Source of the DNA: an uncultured Aeromonas sp.
GTDB taxonomy: Bacteria; Pseudomonadota; Gammaproteobacteria; Enterobacterales; Aeromonadaceae
Assembly: GCA_945957575.1 (NCBI GenBank)
Contig: CAMFLW010000002.1
Span: 35,442 to 99,441 of the forward strand
Reading direction: 5' to 3'
DNA: 64,000 bases
Shown: positions 1 through 7,928 of the stretch, piece after piece
Layout of the letters: each line of letters starts with the position of its first letter
Numbering within the stretch: the stretch's first letter is position 1
Program-made: the position numbers and the translations under genes
The notes under the pieces: generated by a model
Told to the model about the DNA's origin: nothing
What the model saw: only the letters and a program-made list of their open reading frames with translations
The model's database searches: none

Positions 1-912
1 ACCCACCGTGGCAGCCACAACTTTTTCAATCAGTTGATCCGAGAAGCCAGAGAAAACGGCAATCCAAAGGGGATCAGTCTGCATCGAGTCACACTTCAAG
101 ATGCTCTAGAGCAAGGGTTCCTTTTCAAATTGCAGCAGATGCTGCCTGCGGATGATGAACGTCAGGCTATGGACGAGGCTGGCTATTTTGATTTCGTCAG
201 AGCCGGATGTGCAGATGAGGAGTCGTTCCAGCAAGAGTACATGTGCCAGCCAGCGGATGACGATGTGGCATTCCTGGAATATGACCTAATAGCGTCTGCT
301 GAATATGCGTCTGATGTGGACTGGCGGCAATGCGAGAACGGTCAGTTGTATGCCGGTGTTGATATTGGCCGCAAACACGACTTGACAGTGTTGTGGATCG
401 TCGAGCGGCTGGGGGATGTGCTTTATACCAGGCATGTCGAACGGTTACAGAACATGCGTAAGTCTGATCAAGAGAAGATTATCTGGCCATGGTTTCAACG
501 TTGCCAACGGATCTGTATTGATGCTACCGGCCTAGGGATTGGTTGGGCTGATGATGCACAAGATAAATTCGGCGCCGGTAAAGTTGAAGCCGTCAACTTT
601 ACCTCCTCAGTCAAAGAGTCTTTGGCCTATCCCGTTCGGTCAGCAATGGAAGACCGTCGGCTCCGTATTCCATATGAACCGGCCACTCGTGCTGCTCTGC
701 GACAAGTGACAAAACAGGTGACTTCATCGGGTAATGTGCGTTTTACCGCCGAACGGACAGCGGATGGCCATGCTGACGAGTTTTGGGCTCTGGGGTTGGC
801 CGTTCACGCGGCATCTTCTCCTGGCCCTAGCATTGAGTTCACCCCCTTACCAGGTAAACACGACAAGGGGCGTAACGATGACTATCACCGATATGAGCGA
901 GGAGCCTGGTAA
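1..912 (+). CDS. Phage terminase large subunit, Mu gp28-like (5' partial)
   Basis: The reading frame is open from base 1, so the N-terminal ATPase part lies outside the window; 303 residues are visible. The protein would cut concatemeric or integrated phage DNA during headful packaging. The visible part is the RNase H-like nuclease domain: an Asp in GVDIGRKHD, a second in CIDATGLG and a third in HADEFWALG, spaced as in large terminases of Mu-like phages. The stop overlaps the start of the portal gene (TAATG), as expected for a translationally coupled head operon. The order terminase, portal, MuF, G, I, T matches Mu-like transposable phages. The family is secure; the exact catalytic residues are inferred from motif spacing. 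Confidence 0.9.
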   Translation, partial: THRGSHNFFNQLIREARENGNPKGISLHRVTLQDALEQGFLFKLQQMLPADDERQAMDEAGYFDFVRAGCADEESFQQEYMCQPADDDVAFLEYDLIASAEYASDVDWRQCENGQLYAGVDIGRKHDLTVLWIVERLGDVLYTRHVERLQNMRKSDQEKIIWPWFQRCQRICIDATGLGIGWADDAQDKFGAGKVEAVNFTSSVKESLAYPVRSAMEDRRLRIPYEPATRAALRQVTKQVTSSGNVRFTAERTADGHADEFWALGLAVHAASSPGPSIEFTPLPGKHDKGRNDDYHRYERGAW

Positions 913-2489
913 TGGGCAGGATCATTGATATCCATGGCAAAGCCATGAGTCTGGAAAAAGAGCCGCAGACCGAGAACGATGCCAAGTTGGCCCAGCTGCG
1001 CCGTCACTACAGCGATCACCCGACCATCGGGCTGACCCCCGGCAAAGCGGCTGCGGCGCTGAAAGAGGCCGAGGAAGGGGGCCTGATCGCACAGTGCGAG
1101 CTGGCCGAAGACATGGAGGAGAAGGATGCCCACCTGCAGAGCGAGCTCGGCAAACGCCGCCGTGCCCTGCTTGGGGTGAGCTGGACAATCGAGCCACCCC
1201 GCAACGCCACCCCGGCCGAGAAGCGTGATGCCGAGCTTATCCGGGAGCTGCTGGAGGACTTCACCTGGTTGGATGATGCCATCTTTGACGCCACCGACGG
1301 GATCCTCAAGGGGTTCAGTGCCCAGGAGTTCAGCGGCTGGGAGATGGTCGAGGGGCTGCAAATCCCCAAGGGTATCATCTGGCGCGACCCTGCCTGGTTC
1401 CAGACCCACCCGGACGATCGCAATCAGCTGCGCTTGCGAGACGGCAGCCAGGAAGGGGTTGCCCTCAACCCGTTTGGCTGGCTGCTGCACAAGGCCAAGT
1501 CCAAATCGGGGTATCTGGCCCGCACCGGCCTTGTCCGCACCTTGGTCTGGCCGTTCCTGTTCAAGAACTACAGTGTGCGGGATCTTGCCGAGTTTCTGGA
1601 GATCTACGGCCTGCCGGTGCGGCTTGGCAAATACCCGGAAGGGGCGACCGAGAAAGAGAAGGCCACCCTGCTGCAGGCGGTGCTCTCCATCGGTCATAAC
1701 GCCGGGGGCATTATCCCGCGCGGGATGGAGATTGAGTTCCAGAACGCCGCCAGCGGTCAGGCTGATCCCTTCGTGGTGATGATGGATTGGTGCGAGCGTT
1801 CCATGAGCAAGGCCATCCTGGGGGGCACCTTGACCTCACAAGCCGATGGCAAGAGCTCGACCAATGCCCTGGGCAATGTCCATAACGAGGTGCGTCAGGA
1901 GGTACGGGATGCCGACCTGCGTCAGTTGGCCGCTACCCTGACCCGCGATCTGGTTTATCCGCTCTATGCCCTGAACGGCAAGAGCTACCAGGGCCCGCGC
2001 CGCTGCCCCCGGTTGGAGTTTGATGTGACCGAGCCGGAGGATATGCGCGATTTGGCATATCCGCTGCGGGCCCTGGTGGGGATGGGAATGCAGATCCCGG
2101 CGCAGTGGGTGCGGGATAAGTTGCAGATCCCGGCCCCCAAAGAGGGGGAAGAGGTACTGATCATCGTGGACAAACAGGCCGGGCAGGGAGAGGCCGCGCT
2201 TAAAGCAAAGGGACTGGCCGCGCTGGCTGCAAGCAAAGGTGAGGCCGACAAGGGGGATAACAACGATGCCCAGTTGGCCCGGCTGCAGGCCGAGGCGGCC
2301 CCTCTGCTGGCTGGGATGACCGATGCTGTCCAGGCGCTGGTGATGCAGGCCACTACCCTGGAAGAGATCCGGGATGGCTTGTTGGCGCTGGAACCAGAGC
2401 TCAGCCATGACGAGCTGGGGGCGCTGATGGCGCAAGCCATCGCCGCCAGCGAGCTGCTCGGTATGCTTGAGATGGAGGAGGGCCGCTGA
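912..2489 (+). CDS. Phage portal protein, DUF935 (Mu gp29-like)
   Basis: A 525-residue protein of the DUF935 family, which forms the dodecameric portal through which DNA enters and leaves the capsid in Mu-like phages. The N-terminal third carries the DUF935 pattern GVSWTIEPPRNATP and then DDAIFDATDGILKGFSAQEF. The central part has FKNYSVRDLAEFLEIYGLP and a segment rich in Gly/Ser-Ala (LGGTLTSQADGKSS). The last ~110 residues are Ala/Glu/Leu-rich and helical. Length is typical for the family. It overlaps the terminase by 1 base and the MuF gene by 1 base, so the three are one transcription and translation unit. Confidence 0.92.
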   Translation: MGRIIDIHGKAMSLEKEPQTENDAKLAQLRRHYSDHPTIGLTPGKAAAALKEAEEGGLIAQCELAEDMEEKDAHLQSELGKRRRALLGVSWTIEPPRNATPAEKRDAELIRELLEDFTWLDDAIFDATDGILKGFSAQEFSGWEMVEGLQIPKGIIWRDPAWFQTHPDDRNQLRLRDGSQEGVALNPFGWLLHKAKSKSGYLARTGLVRTLVWPFLFKNYSVRDLAEFLEIYGLPVRLGKYPEGATEKEKATLLQAVLSIGHNAGGIIPRGMEIEFQNAASGQADPFVVMMDWCERSMSKAILGGTLTSQADGKSSTNALGNVHNEVRQEVRDADLRQLAATLTRDLVYPLYALNGKSYQGPRRCPRLEFDVTEPEDMRDLAYPLRALVGMGMQIPAQWVRDKLQIPAPKEGEEVLIIVDKQAGQGEAALKAKGLAALAASKGEADKGDNNDAQLARLQAEAAPLLAGMTDAVQALVMQATTLEEIRDGLLALEPELSHDELGALMAQAIAASELLGMLEMEEGR

Positions 2490-3958
2490 TGCCCGTTCGC
2501 TATGGTTCCTTGCCCTTTGCCGAGGCGATCGCCTTCTTTCGCCAGAAGCTGGATATGCCAAGCGAACGCTGGGCCGATGTGTGGCGCGATGCCCATAACC
2601 GCGCCTTTATGGTGGCGGGGGCCACCAAGACCGATCTGTTGGCTGACCTGCGCGGGGCGGTAGACAAGGCGATCAGTGAAGGGCAATCAATCGGGGCTTT
2701 TCAGAAGGCGTTCAAGGAGATTGTGGCCCGCCACGGTTGGGAGCATACCGGCCCGGCGTCGTGGCGCTCCCGCGTCATCTTCGAGACCAACCTGCGCCAG
2801 AGCTATAACGCCGGGCGTGAGGAACAGATCCAGCGTATCAAGCACAAACGCCCCTATGCGCTCTATCGTCATGGGGACTCCGAGCACCCCCGTGAGTTGC
2901 ACCTCAAGTGGAACAACCTAGTGCTGCCGGTTGATCACCCCTGGTGGGAGACGCACAGCCCCAGCAACGGCTATGGCTGCAAGTGCAAGAAGTTCTTGCT
3001 CTCCGAGGCCGACCTCAAGCGGCGCGGCTTGGCGGTCGGCAAGGCCCCGGACGATGGCGAATATGAGTGGGTGGACAAGGCCACCGGGGAGTTGCACAAG
3101 ATCCCCAGAGGTATCGACCCCGGCTTTGATTATCGGCCCCAGACTCCGGCAGACCTGACCAAGGTGGTGGCCAAGCGCGAAGCGGCCAAGCCTGCGTTGG
3201 CCGAGCGCCTGCCAGAGCGGATAGTGGAGAGTGCCTTCTCCAGCGTCAAAGGTGTCACCGCCCAGGGGTTGAGTGATCTGCTGGCCAAGTTGCCAGCTCC
3301 CCAGCGCGAACCCTTGGCGGCGTTCCTCAAGGCGCATCCGGTCAAAACGCTGTTTATCAAGCAGAGCGAGATGGGGAAAGGGGCTGCCAGCCTGAAGGTA
3401 GCACCTGCGATAGGTGAATATCTGGGGATGGATCCTAACAGTGTCAGGGCTTGGTACACCTTGCGTGGAGCAACCAAGACCAACGGCTTTACCTTTGCAC
3501 AGGCCGACCATGTGGTGATTAAAGTGGCAGCCAGCGATAAGCTGGGTGGTGTGGATATGCAGGCAGTACAGGCGGCGGTTGCTCAAGTTATCTCGGATGC
3601 CAAGGCTAACCAGGGCCCACGAACCTGGCAGCCACGCGGTAGCAGTGGGGACTCATTCCGCTTACACTGGAGTATATCGTCTAATGTTGGTGACACCCTG
3701 GGGCCCGCTGCCCAGCGCATCTCTACCTGGTTGCATGAGCTTGGCCATCAAGTTCACTTTTGGGCAGGAGAGCCGGATCTCAGCAGGCTGGGATTGCTGA
3801 CTGAATATGGCGCCAAGAGTCGCCGCGAAAAGGCTGCAGAAGCATTTGCCGCGTGGGTTCTGGCCAGAGAGCAGTTGATGGAGCACTACCCAGAGCTGGC
3901 CGCCCAAGTCGAAGCCATGCTGACAAAGGCCGCCCAGGCTACCACCAAATCCAAATGA
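2489..3958 (+). CDS. MuF minor head protein with C-terminal HEXXH metallopeptidase-like domain
   Basis: This 489-residue protein combines two parts. Residues about 50-170 are the Mu gpF (gp30) head morphogenesis domain, seen in FETNLRQSYNAGREEQ and the closing pattern HPWWETHSPSNGYGCKCK. Proteins of this family sit on the capsid interior or portal and can be delivered with the DNA. After a linker near residues 205-240 comes a separate domain with STWLHELGHQVHFWAG (zinc site H416-E417-x-x-H420) and a likely third ligand E451 in REKAAEAFAAWV, the arrangement of a gluzincin metallopeptidase. MuF proteins fused to variable C-terminal toxin domains are a known class of phage polymorphic toxins, so an effector role is plausible but inferred. 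The C-terminal half looks richer in A/T than the N-terminal half, consistent with domain exchange. The small ORF 19 bases downstream could be its partner. Confidence 0.88.
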   Translation: MPVRYGSLPFAEAIAFFRQKLDMPSERWADVWRDAHNRAFMVAGATKTDLLADLRGAVDKAISEGQSIGAFQKAFKEIVARHGWEHTGPASWRSRVIFETNLRQSYNAGREEQIQRIKHKRPYALYRHGDSEHPRELHLKWNNLVLPVDHPWWETHSPSNGYGCKCKKFLLSEADLKRRGLAVGKAPDDGEYEWVDKATGELHKIPRGIDPGFDYRPQTPADLTKVVAKREAAKPALAERLPERIVESAFSSVKGVTAQGLSDLLAKLPAPQREPLAAFLKAHPVKTLFIKQSEMGKGAASLKVAPAIGEYLGMDPNSVRAWYTLRGATKTNGFTFAQADHVVIKVAASDKLGGVDMQAVQAAVAQVISDAKANQGPRTWQPRGSSGDSFRLHWSISSNVGDTLGPAAQRISTWLHELGHQVHFWAGEPDLSRLGLLTEYGAKSRREKAAEAFAAWVLAREQLMEHYPELAAQVEAMLTKAAQATTKSK

Positions 3959-3977
3959 CGATGGCAAGGAGTGAACA

Positions 3978-4178
3978 ATGAAGCTATTGGAGCAAGCAAA
4001 CGCCTTGTTTGAGTCGGGTGATCTGCTAACGCTGGATGATGTCAAAACGCTGGCATCACTTTGTGCCAAGGCATCTGGCAAAGAGGCCGAGTATCTGGGG
4101 GATCTCTGGTCTGCAGCGTTGCTCAATGCCGATGAACAGGCATTCGCCTACATGATAGGGATGGAGGAGGATGCCTGA
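3978..4178 (+). CDS. Small acidic protein of unknown function behind the MuF gene
   Basis: A 66-residue ORF with a good ribosome binding site (AAGGAG ahead of ATG 3978) and a 1-base overlap with the next head gene, so it is very likely translated. It has no Cys-rich or membrane character. It has 13 Asp/Glu against 4 Lys/Arg and alternating hydrophobics typical of a small helical bundle. I do not recognise a family. Standard Mu-like head operons place gpG directly after gpF, so this is an inserted accessory gene. Its position just behind the MuF-metallopeptidase suggests an immunity or inhibitor protein, or a small capsid factor; this is inference only. Confidence 0.7.
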   Translation: MKLLEQANALFESGDLLTLDDVKTLASLCAKASGKEAEYLGDLWSAALLNADEQAFAYMIGMEEDA

Positions 4179-4624
4179 TGGCCGGTAGCTTTATTGCCAT
4201 CAGCCACCATGGGGTGGCCGATGCCCACGAACTGCTGGCCAAGCTCTACCAGCAAACCGGTGATCTCAGTGAGCCGCTGGCCGATATTGGCGAAGGGCTG
4301 CAGCTGTCGCACCGGGATCGCTGGGATGCCCAAGAGAACCCGGAAGGAGAGCCCTGGGCCCCGCTCTCGGAGAAGTACCGTGCCCGCAAGCCGCGTCATG
4401 TCGATGAGATACTGCGTCTGAACGACGATCTGCGCGATACCCTCGACTATCAGGTCGATCCCCAGACCCTCTACTTTGGCACGCCCATGGTATACGGTGC
4501 CGCCCACCAGTTCGGTCGTCCCGAGATCAACCTACCAGAGCGCCGTGTTCTGGGGCTGTCAGAAGGGGATAAACAGAGCGTGCTGGAGACGCTGGAGGGA
4601 TATTTGGTCATCGAGGCTCCGTGA
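4178..4624 (+). CDS. Phage virion morphogenesis protein, Mu gpG-like
   Basis: A 148-residue protein of the phage virion morphogenesis family (Mu gpG, Pfam Phage_tail_S type), acting in head-tail joining or tail completion. Recognisable features are RDRWDAQENPEGEPWAPLS near residues 47-65, the DDLRDTLDYQVD stretch, FGTPMVYGAAHQFG in the centre and LPERRVLGLSEGD near the end, where LPERxxLGLS is the usual C-terminal signature of the family. Its ATG overlaps the stop of the 66-residue ORF. No oddities are seen in length or composition. Confidence 0.88.
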   Translation: MAGSFIAISHHGVADAHELLAKLYQQTGDLSEPLADIGEGLQLSHRDRWDAQENPEGEPWAPLSEKYRARKPRHVDEILRLNDDLRDTLDYQVDPQTLYFGTPMVYGAAHQFGRPEINLPERRVLGLSEGDKQSVLETLEGYLVIEAP

Positions 4625-4846
4625 GCTTCTGGGCGCCTCTGGTGCCCCTTGCGGCTACGATGGCATGTCTACCCTCTCAATAGGTCAGGAAAATGGCGTT
4701 TAAACACCATTAAACAGTGTCGCCGCCCCCCAGCTTACCCTCCGATCCATGCCGTGATGCAGTAACCCACCATAAACCCCACCCAATTCTCAGTTCGATG
4801 ACACTGGCCGCAATGAGGTTTGCTGTGACCAGCCGGAGTGAGAGTG
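4625..4846 (+). promoter_or_regulatory. Non-coding gap upstream of the gpI-like gene; candidate late-promoter region
   Basis: About 220 bases without a convincing ORF separate the gpG-like and gpI-like genes in an operon whose other genes mostly overlap. In phage Mu a late promoter (PI) lies ahead of gene I, so a promoter here would be in the equivalent place. The gap has GTTTAAACA and ATTAAACAGTG at 4698-4712, related to repeats in the hairpin at 6962-7018. No clear -10 or activator box was identified. Confidence 0.35.
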
Positions 4847-5995
4847 ATGTCCCTATCTGCCACCAGTTCCGCCATTGCCGTGGCCATCTTGAATGCAAGA
4901 CCAACCGCCCTGGGGTTGGCCGTGCTCGATGCAGCCCTTGGCCCGAGCGAAGACGGTTGGTACCAGTTGCTGCCGGTCGGCCCGTTCAAGGCCCGCGATG
5001 GCCGCCCCTTTGATGTTCCTGGTGGTCACTGGCAGCTCGACAAGAGCATCGCCACCACCCTGATCAATCGAGCCAAAGCGCTCGGGCAAGACATCCTGAT
5101 CGACTACGACCACCAGACCCTCCATATCGAAAAGACTGGCAAGGAGGCTCCGGCTGCCGGTTGGTTCAACGGTGACGAGATCGAATGGCGTGAGGGGCAG
5201 GGCCTCTTTATCAAACCGCGCTGGACGGATCGTGCCGCTGCCCTGGTGGCTGCCAAAGAGTACCGATTCCTTTCTGCCGTCTTTCCCTATGACGCCCAGG
5301 GCCGCCCGCTGGAACTGCGGATGGCCGCCATCACCAATGATCCCGGTGTGGTGGGTATGCAGGCTCTGGCGGCGCTCAGTGCGCTACCCGCTTCCCAACC
5401 TGGCCAGCTGGCCAACCCCTCCAAGGAGACATCCATGAATGAACTGCTGAAAAAGCTGTTGGCCAAGCTCGGCATCGAGCTGACCGGCGATCCCACTGAT
5501 GAGCAACTGCAGAAGGCGCTCACCGAGCTCGATAGCCTGCAGGCCAGCGCCAAGAAAGCGCCGGAGCTGGAGGCAGCACTCACTGCCGAGAAGGCATCGC
5601 TGGCCGCGCTCAAAGCGCAGCCGGGTGGCCAAGTTGACCTGGCGCAATTCGTGCCGGTGGCGACCTATAACGCCCTGGTTGCCCAGGTAGCGAGTTTAAG
5701 CGCCAAGGTGGAAACCACGGATGCCGCAACCCTGATCAAGGAAGCCCGTACCCAGGGCAAGGTGGTGGCCGCCGAAGAGGAGTATTTGACCGCCTATGCC
5801 TCCCAGAAAGGGGTGGCTGCCCTCAAGGCGTTGCTGGATCCCCGTCCGGCGATTGCCGCACTGTCCGCCAGCCAGACCACTCAGGTGACCCTGCCCGAGA
5901 AGAAGGGGGATGCGGTGCTTTCGGCGGATGACAAGTATGCCGCCGACCAGCTCGGTATCAGCCACGAGGAGTTTGCCAAGGCCAAGCAGGCTTAA
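4847..5995 (+). CDS. Mu gpI-like prohead protease
   Basis: This 382-residue protein matches the Mu gpI family, which processes the scaffold and itself during head maturation. The N-terminal protease half (about residues 1-190) contains LPVGPFKARDGRPF, the conserved ILIDYDHQT patch and a block ending in RFLSAVFPYDAQGRPLELR and AAITNDPG, all typical of gpI proteases. The C-terminal half is helical and is also expressed separately as the scaffold (see 5435). An upstream in-frame GTG exists at 4838, but the GGAG at 4835-4838 is correctly spaced only for ATG 4847, so I prefer that start. Confidence 0.9.
   Translation: MSLSATSSAIAVAILNARPTALGLAVLDAALGPSEDGWYQLLPVGPFKARDGRPFDVPGGHWQLDKSIATTLINRAKALGQDILIDYDHQTLHIEKTGKEAPAAGWFNGDEIEWREGQGLFIKPRWTDRAAALVAAKEYRFLSAVFPYDAQGRPLELRMAAITNDPGVVGMQALAALSALPASQPGQLANPSKETSMNELLKKLLAKLGIELTGDPTDEQLQKALTELDSLQASAKKAPELEAALTAEKASLAALKAQPGGQVDLAQFVPVATYNALVAQVASLSAKVETTDAATLIKEARTQGKVVAAEEEYLTAYASQKGVAALKALLDPRPAIAALSASQTTQVTLPEKKGDAVLSADDKYAADQLGISHEEFAKAKQA
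5435..5995 (+). CDS. Nested in-frame scaffold protein, Mu gpZ-like
   Basis: Inside the gpI-like gene, AAGGAG at 5423-5428 is followed six bases later by an in-frame ATG at 5435. This start would give a 186-residue product identical to the C-terminal half of the protease. It begins MNELLKKLLAKLGIEL and continues with heptad-like Leu/Ala/Glu repeats (about residues 20-110) and a Gln/Ala-rich end, as expected of a coiled-coil capsid scaffold. In Mu, scaffold gpZ is made from just such an internal start within gene I. The Shine-Dalgarno evidence is direct; the scaffold role follows from the Mu precedent. Confidence 0.82.
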   Translation: MNELLKKLLAKLGIELTGDPTDEQLQKALTELDSLQASAKKAPELEAALTAEKASLAALKAQPGGQVDLAQFVPVATYNALVAQVASLSAKVETTDAATLIKEARTQGKVVAAEEEYLTAYASQKGVAALKALLDPRPAIAALSASQTTQVTLPEKKGDAVLSADDKYAADQLGISHEEFAKAKQA

Positions 5996-6039
5996 GCGCA
6001 GACCCTACCACGCCATTTATCCAGAGAAGGAACACCCGT

Positions 6040-6948
6040 ATGGCCATGATTACACCCGCGCTGTTGCAGTCCCTCTTCACCGGCTTCAAGAAGAACTTTG
6101 AAGACGCCAAGAGTGAAGCGCCTGCCCAGTACACCAAGATCGCCACCGTGATCAAATCGACTACCAAGTCCAACACCTATGGCTGGTTGGGCAAGTTCCC
6201 CAATCTGCGTAAGTGGGTCGGTGATCGGGTGATCGAGTCGATGAAGGCGCACGGTTACCAGATCGTCAACGAAGACTTCGAGGCCACCGTCGGCGTCGAT
6301 CGCAACGATATCGAAGATGACGAGCTGGGTATCTACGCGCCGATGTTTGCCGAGATGGGCCGCTCGGCGGGCATTCACCCCGATGAGCTCTGTTTCGGTC
6401 TGCTCGGTGCTGGCTTCACCACGCCTTGCTATGACGGGCAGTATTTCTTCGACACCGATCATCCGGTCTATCCCAAGGCCGATGGCACAGGTACCCCTGT
6501 CTTGACTGCCAACGTGGTGGTGGATGCCGGTTATCAGGGGGAGCCCTGGTTCTTGCTCGATACCAGCCGCGCCCTCAAGCCGGTCATCTTCCAGGATCGC
6601 AAGTCACCGCAGCTGATTGCCATGACCAAGATCGATGACGAAGCGGTATTCACCCGCAAGGAGTTCCGCTACGGGGTCGATTGCCGCGATGCCGCAGGCT
6701 TTGGCTTCTGGCAACTGGCCTTTGCCAACAAGCGGGCGCTGACCCCCGACAACCTGTGGGATGCCTACTCCAAGATGCGGGAGTTTCAGGCTGATGGCGG
6801 CCGCAAGCTCGGGGTGAAGGCCACCATGTTGGTGGTACATCCCTCCCTTGAGAAGCTGGCGACCCAGATGCTGGAGCGAGAGCTGTCGAACAGCAGCAGC
6901 AACGAGCTGAAAGGCAAGTTGGAGCTGGTGGTGGCTGACTACCTCTAA
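6040..6948 (+). CDS. Major capsid protein, Mu gpT-like
   Basis: A 302-residue protein of the Mu gpT major head subunit family. Family landmarks are the N-terminal MITPALLQSLFTGFKKNF, the WLGKFPNLRKWVGDR block near residue 45-60 and FFDTDHPV in the middle. Further landmarks are RSPQ-like RKSPQLIAM and the C-terminal GVKATMLVVHPSLE followed by LKGKLELVV. It starts 44 bases after the protease gene with an AAGGA site, consistent with high expression. A second ATG two codons downstream (6046) is a possible alternative. A strong hairpin follows the gene at 6962-7018. Confidence 0.93.
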   Translation: MAMITPALLQSLFTGFKKNFEDAKSEAPAQYTKIATVIKSTTKSNTYGWLGKFPNLRKWVGDRVIESMKAHGYQIVNEDFEATVGVDRNDIEDDELGIYAPMFAEMGRSAGIHPDELCFGLLGAGFTTPCYDGQYFFDTDHPVYPKADGTGTPVLTANVVVDAGYQGEPWFLLDTSRALKPVIFQDRKSPQLIAMTKIDDEAVFTRKEFRYGVDCRDAAGFGFWQLAFANKRALTPDNLWDAYSKMREFQADGGRKLGVKATMLVVHPSLEKLATQMLERELSNSSSNELKGKLELVVADYL

Positions 6949-6961
6949 CCCTGCGTTATGC

Positions 6962-7018
6962 CTGTTTAAAGCGGGGTTAAACAGCTGCCTGGCACTGTTT
7001 AACCCCCGGTTTAAACAG
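6962..7018 (+). terminator. Long hairpin after the capsid gene (regulatory or attenuator)
   Basis: Arms 6962-6984 and 6995-7018 are almost perfectly complementary over 23 bases, around a 10-base loop at 6985-6994. Each arm holds two copies of a TTTAAAC/GTTAAACAG-type motif. There is no run of T after the stem, so it is not a classical intrinsic terminator. It could be an RNA processing or attenuation site that favours capsid mRNA, or a protein-binding site. Confidence 0.6.
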
Positions 7019-7051
7019 CCTCTCTATCAGATATGACGAGGAAAACATGAG

Positions 7052-7513
7052 ATGGAACAAGAGATGGAACTGGCTATTCGAGTGGGGATTACGTCAACAG
7101 TTCGTCAGGTCTATTTTCGCGCGGGCCTGCCGATTGTACCGGGCAAGTCTGAGATGGTTGTGTCGCCTGAGCAGTGCGCGACCCTGGAGAACGACCCGCG
7201 TCTGGTGGTCGTCCGGTTGGCTGAAGACACCAGCCTTCAGGCAGGTGATGCACCATCGGCGCCTGGGGATCTGGACGCAACACTGGGCGTCCTGACCGGT
7301 TCGGGCTATCTGGCAGGGGTTGCCACCTTGGCTGGCAAGGTCACGCCGCTGGCCGAGATGAAGGTCGATGAGCTGCGCGAGCTGGCGCTGCAGATGGGTA
7401 TCCCGGAGGCGGCCAAGCTCAAGAAGGCCGAACTGGTGACAGCGATCGCCGCGACCGAAGTGCAATACCCAGTCAAGGATGAGCAGTCATCTGGCCAGAA
7501 CGGAGAGCAGTGA
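7052..7513 (+). CDS. Mu-like gp35 family protein with C-terminal HeH/SAP-like motif
   Basis: A 153-residue phage protein in the position of Mu gp35, directly after the capsid. The N-terminal 60 residues carry the FluMu gp35-type pattern ITSTVRQVYFRAGLPIVPG. Residues about 103-132 (KVDELRELALQMGIPEAAK, then LKKAELVTAI) form a small helix-extended-loop-helix motif like those of HeH/LEM or Rho N-terminal domains, often found in minor head proteins of this position. ATG 7052 has GAGG about nine bases upstream; the ATG at 7047 is in another frame. It overlaps nothing and is followed one base later by the gp36-like gene. Confidence 0.78.
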   Translation: MEQEMELAIRVGITSTVRQVYFRAGLPIVPGKSEMVVSPEQCATLENDPRLVVVRLAEDTSLQAGDAPSAPGDLDATLGVLTGSGYLAGVATLAGKVTPLAEMKVDELRELALQMGIPEAAKLKKAELVTAIAATEVQYPVKDEQSSGQNGEQ

Positions 7514-7514
7514 T

Positions 7515-7928
7515 ATGTACGCCAGCGTCAATGACATGGTGATCCGCTTTGGCGAGGCCGAGTTGCTGCGCCTGGCCATGACGCCGACCGGTGAGCTGGA
7601 TCAGGCGGCCATCACCATCGCCCTGCAGGATGCAGGCGCCTTGATCGATGGCTATCTGGCGGGTCGCTATCCCTTGCCGCTGGCCCATATCCCGAGTGCC
7701 CTGGTACCTATCTGCGCCGATATCGCCCGTCACCGTCTCTATGGTGAACAGGCCCCGGAGCAGATAGCCAAGCGCAACGAGGCGGCCCTGGCCTTTCTGA
7801 AATCGGTTGGCAAGGGGGAGCTGGCGCTGGGGTTGGCATCCGATGGCGCCACCCTGGAGAGCCAGAACCTGGCTCAACTGCAGTCGGATGGGCGGGTGTT
7901 CGGGCGGGATAAGGGGGGCTTTCTATGA
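7515..7928 (+). CDS. Mu gp36-like head completion protein, DUF1320
   Basis: A 137-residue protein of the DUF1320 (Mu gp36) family, an adaptor-type head completion component. Features seen are the opening MYASVNDMVIRFGEAELLRL, the DQAAITIALQDAGALIDGYL helix and the segment YPLPLAHIPSALVPICADIA. A further feature is RHRLYGEQAPEQIAKR, the characteristic family block. ATG 7515 was chosen because it follows GGAGAG at 7502-7507 and begins the conserved region. Upstream in-frame codons overlap the preceding gene and lack a ribosome site. Confidence 0.88.
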   Translation: MYASVNDMVIRFGEAELLRLAMTPTGELDQAAITIALQDAGALIDGYLAGRYPLPLAHIPSALVPICADIARHRLYGEQAPEQIAKRNEAALAFLKSVGKGELALGLASDGATLESQNLAQLQSDGRVFGRDKGGFL

